Assembly: GCA_002428055.1 (NCBI GenBank)
Contig: DIZY01000112.1
Span: 1-6,489 of the forward strand
Source: Helicobacteraceae bacterium UBA6016
GTDB lineage: Bacteria; Campylobacterota; Campylobacteria; Campylobacterales; UBA6016
DNA length: 6,489 nucleotides
Direction: 5' to 3'
Part shown: positions 5,932-6,489 of the stretch, piece after piece
Position numbering within the stretch: the stretch's first letter is position 1
How the letters are laid out: each line of letters starts with the position of its first letter
Translations under genes and position numbers: made by a program
Notes under the pieces: model-generated
What the model was told of the DNA's origin: nothing
Databases searched by the model: none
What the model saw: the letters and a program-made list of their open reading frames with translations, nothing else

Positions 5932-6489
5932 AAATATTTCAATAACCAGAGGCGCCAAAATTCTTGCCGATTCCCTCTGCCTCTCTACGCAAAGCAAAAA
6001 GTTTTTGTCGATAGTGGGTCCAAACGGTTGTGGCAAAACCACGCTCTTGCACGCCGTTGCAAAACTAATAAAACCCCAAAGCGGAACTGTCTACATAGAC
6101 GGTATGGACACGGATGCTCTAAGCTTGCCGGAGCTCTCCAAAAAGCTAGGCTTCTTGCCGCAAAAGACTAGAACACCGGATCTAAAAGTGTTTGATATGG
6201 TGCTACTGGGGCGTAAGCCGATATTTGGGTTTGCGCCAAAACAAAACGACTTTGACAAAGTGGAAAGCATACTAACGCTTCTCAATATGGAGGAGCTTTC
6301 AAGCAGAGAGTGCGGCTCGCTTAGCGGCGGGGAGTTTCAAAAAGTGCTTTTAGCAAAAGCGTTGGCGCAAGAGCCAAAGGTAATGCTACTAGATGAGCCG
6401 ACAAACCATTTGGACGCCGAATCGGTGGACTGGCTGGAGCAGTTTTTGCAGCGATATTCCGGCACCGTGGTAGCCATCACCCACGACCG
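5918..6489 (+). CDS. ABC transporter ATP-binding protein, FecE/BtuD type (partial; 3' end suspect)
   Basis: The ATG at 5918 overlaps the permease end by 14 bp and has AAAGG 8 nt upstream. 190 codons are visible and the frame runs off the window; the family is usually about 250 aa. Motifs in order: Walker A GPNGCGKTT (34-42), Q-loop Q82 in FLPQK, signature LSGGE (135-139), Walker B VMLLDE (155-160), D-loop NHLD (163-166), H-loop H189. VFDMVLLGRKPIFGF (91-105) is typical of FecE/BtuD-type siderophore and B12 importers, so this is the motor for the adjacent permease. From about residue 167 the sequence instead resembles EttA, an ABC-F translation factor: AESVDWLEQFL and GTVVAITHD replace the expected FecE helix and HDLN motif. 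The first 166 residues are secure; the remainder probably does not belong to this gene, or marks a recombination. It may be read as the fifth gene of the operon. Confidence 0.9.
   Translation, partial: MLELKNISITRGAKILADSLCLSTQSKKFLSIVGPNGCGKTTLLHAVAKLIKPQSGTVYIDGMDTDALSLPELSKKLGFLPQKTRTPDLKVFDMVLLGRKPIFGFAPKQNDFDKVESILTLLNMEELSSRECGSLSGGEFQKVLLAKALAQEPKVMLLDEPTNHLDAESVDWLEQFLQRYSGTVVAITHD
6416..6489 (+). other. EttA-like (ABC-F) tail fused in frame to the transporter ATPase
   Basis: After DEPTNHLD the translation reads AESVDWLEQFLQRYSGTV then VAITHD, which closely follows the first ABC domain of EttA as I recall it from E. coli (AESVAWLERFL, GTVVAITHDRYFL). Glutamine is CAG twice here, while the preceding part of the same gene uses CAA six times and CAG never; isoleucine is ATC here but ATA or ATT before. 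GC by hand count is 34 of 60 at 6421-6480 against 24 of 60 at 6241-6300. The switch falls at or just before 6416, inside or after the motif both families share. Confidence 0.75.

Noticed and set aside
1..6489. CRISPR array, tRNA or rRNA genes, insertion sequence or transposase
   Set aside because: No repeat-spacer pattern, RNA gene signature, terminal inverted repeats or transposase-like protein was seen; almost the whole window is accounted for by coding sequence.

Overview
This window reads as a Campylobacterota (epsilonproteobacterial) fragment, most like the Sulfurimonas/Sulfuricurvum/Sulfurospirillum group. The reasons are moderate-to-low GC, heavy use of ATA (Ile), AAA and CAA codons, very tight gene packing, and the look of the truncated histidine kinase tail. 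The genus cannot be fixed from the sequence alone.

Layout: (1) 1-285 (+) is the last part of a sensor histidine kinase ATPase domain. (2) 282-863 (-) is a complete Nudix hydrolase convergent with it; the two stop codons share one CTAG. Its closest recalled relative is the NUDT14 UDP-sugar diphosphatase type. (3) 864-991 is a 128-bp AT-rich divergent intergenic region with promoter-like sequences and a 7-bp perfect inverted repeat with a 15-nt spacer. This repeat resembles the NikR operator form described in Helicobacter mustelae. (4) 992-6489 (+) is one operon-like unit: TonB-dependent outer-membrane receptor, cytoplasmic SAM-dependent methyltransferase, periplasmic Fec/Btu-type binding protein, FecCD-type permease and ABC ATPase. 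Spacings are +12, -13, 0 and -14 bp, so translation is probably coupled.

Together the operon encodes a complete two-membrane importer for a chelated metal or corrinoid: receptor to periplasmic binding protein to permease/ATPase, with a methyltransferase built into the transcript. The substrate cannot be read from the proteins. The upstream repeat and the absence of a cobalamin riboswitch favour a metal-responsive system, with nickel or cobalt chelate as the leading guess and iron as the alternative. The methyltransferase inside an uptake operon is the most interesting biological feature.

The last ~75 bases need caution. The ATPase gene begins as a FecE/BtuD-type protein, but after the Walker B/D-loop motif it continues with sequence characteristic of EttA (ABC-F), with a local rise in GC and a change in codon choice. 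This looks like a chimeric junction at a conserved motif, either an assembly join or a real recombination. The true end of the transporter ATPase is therefore not reliably present in this window.
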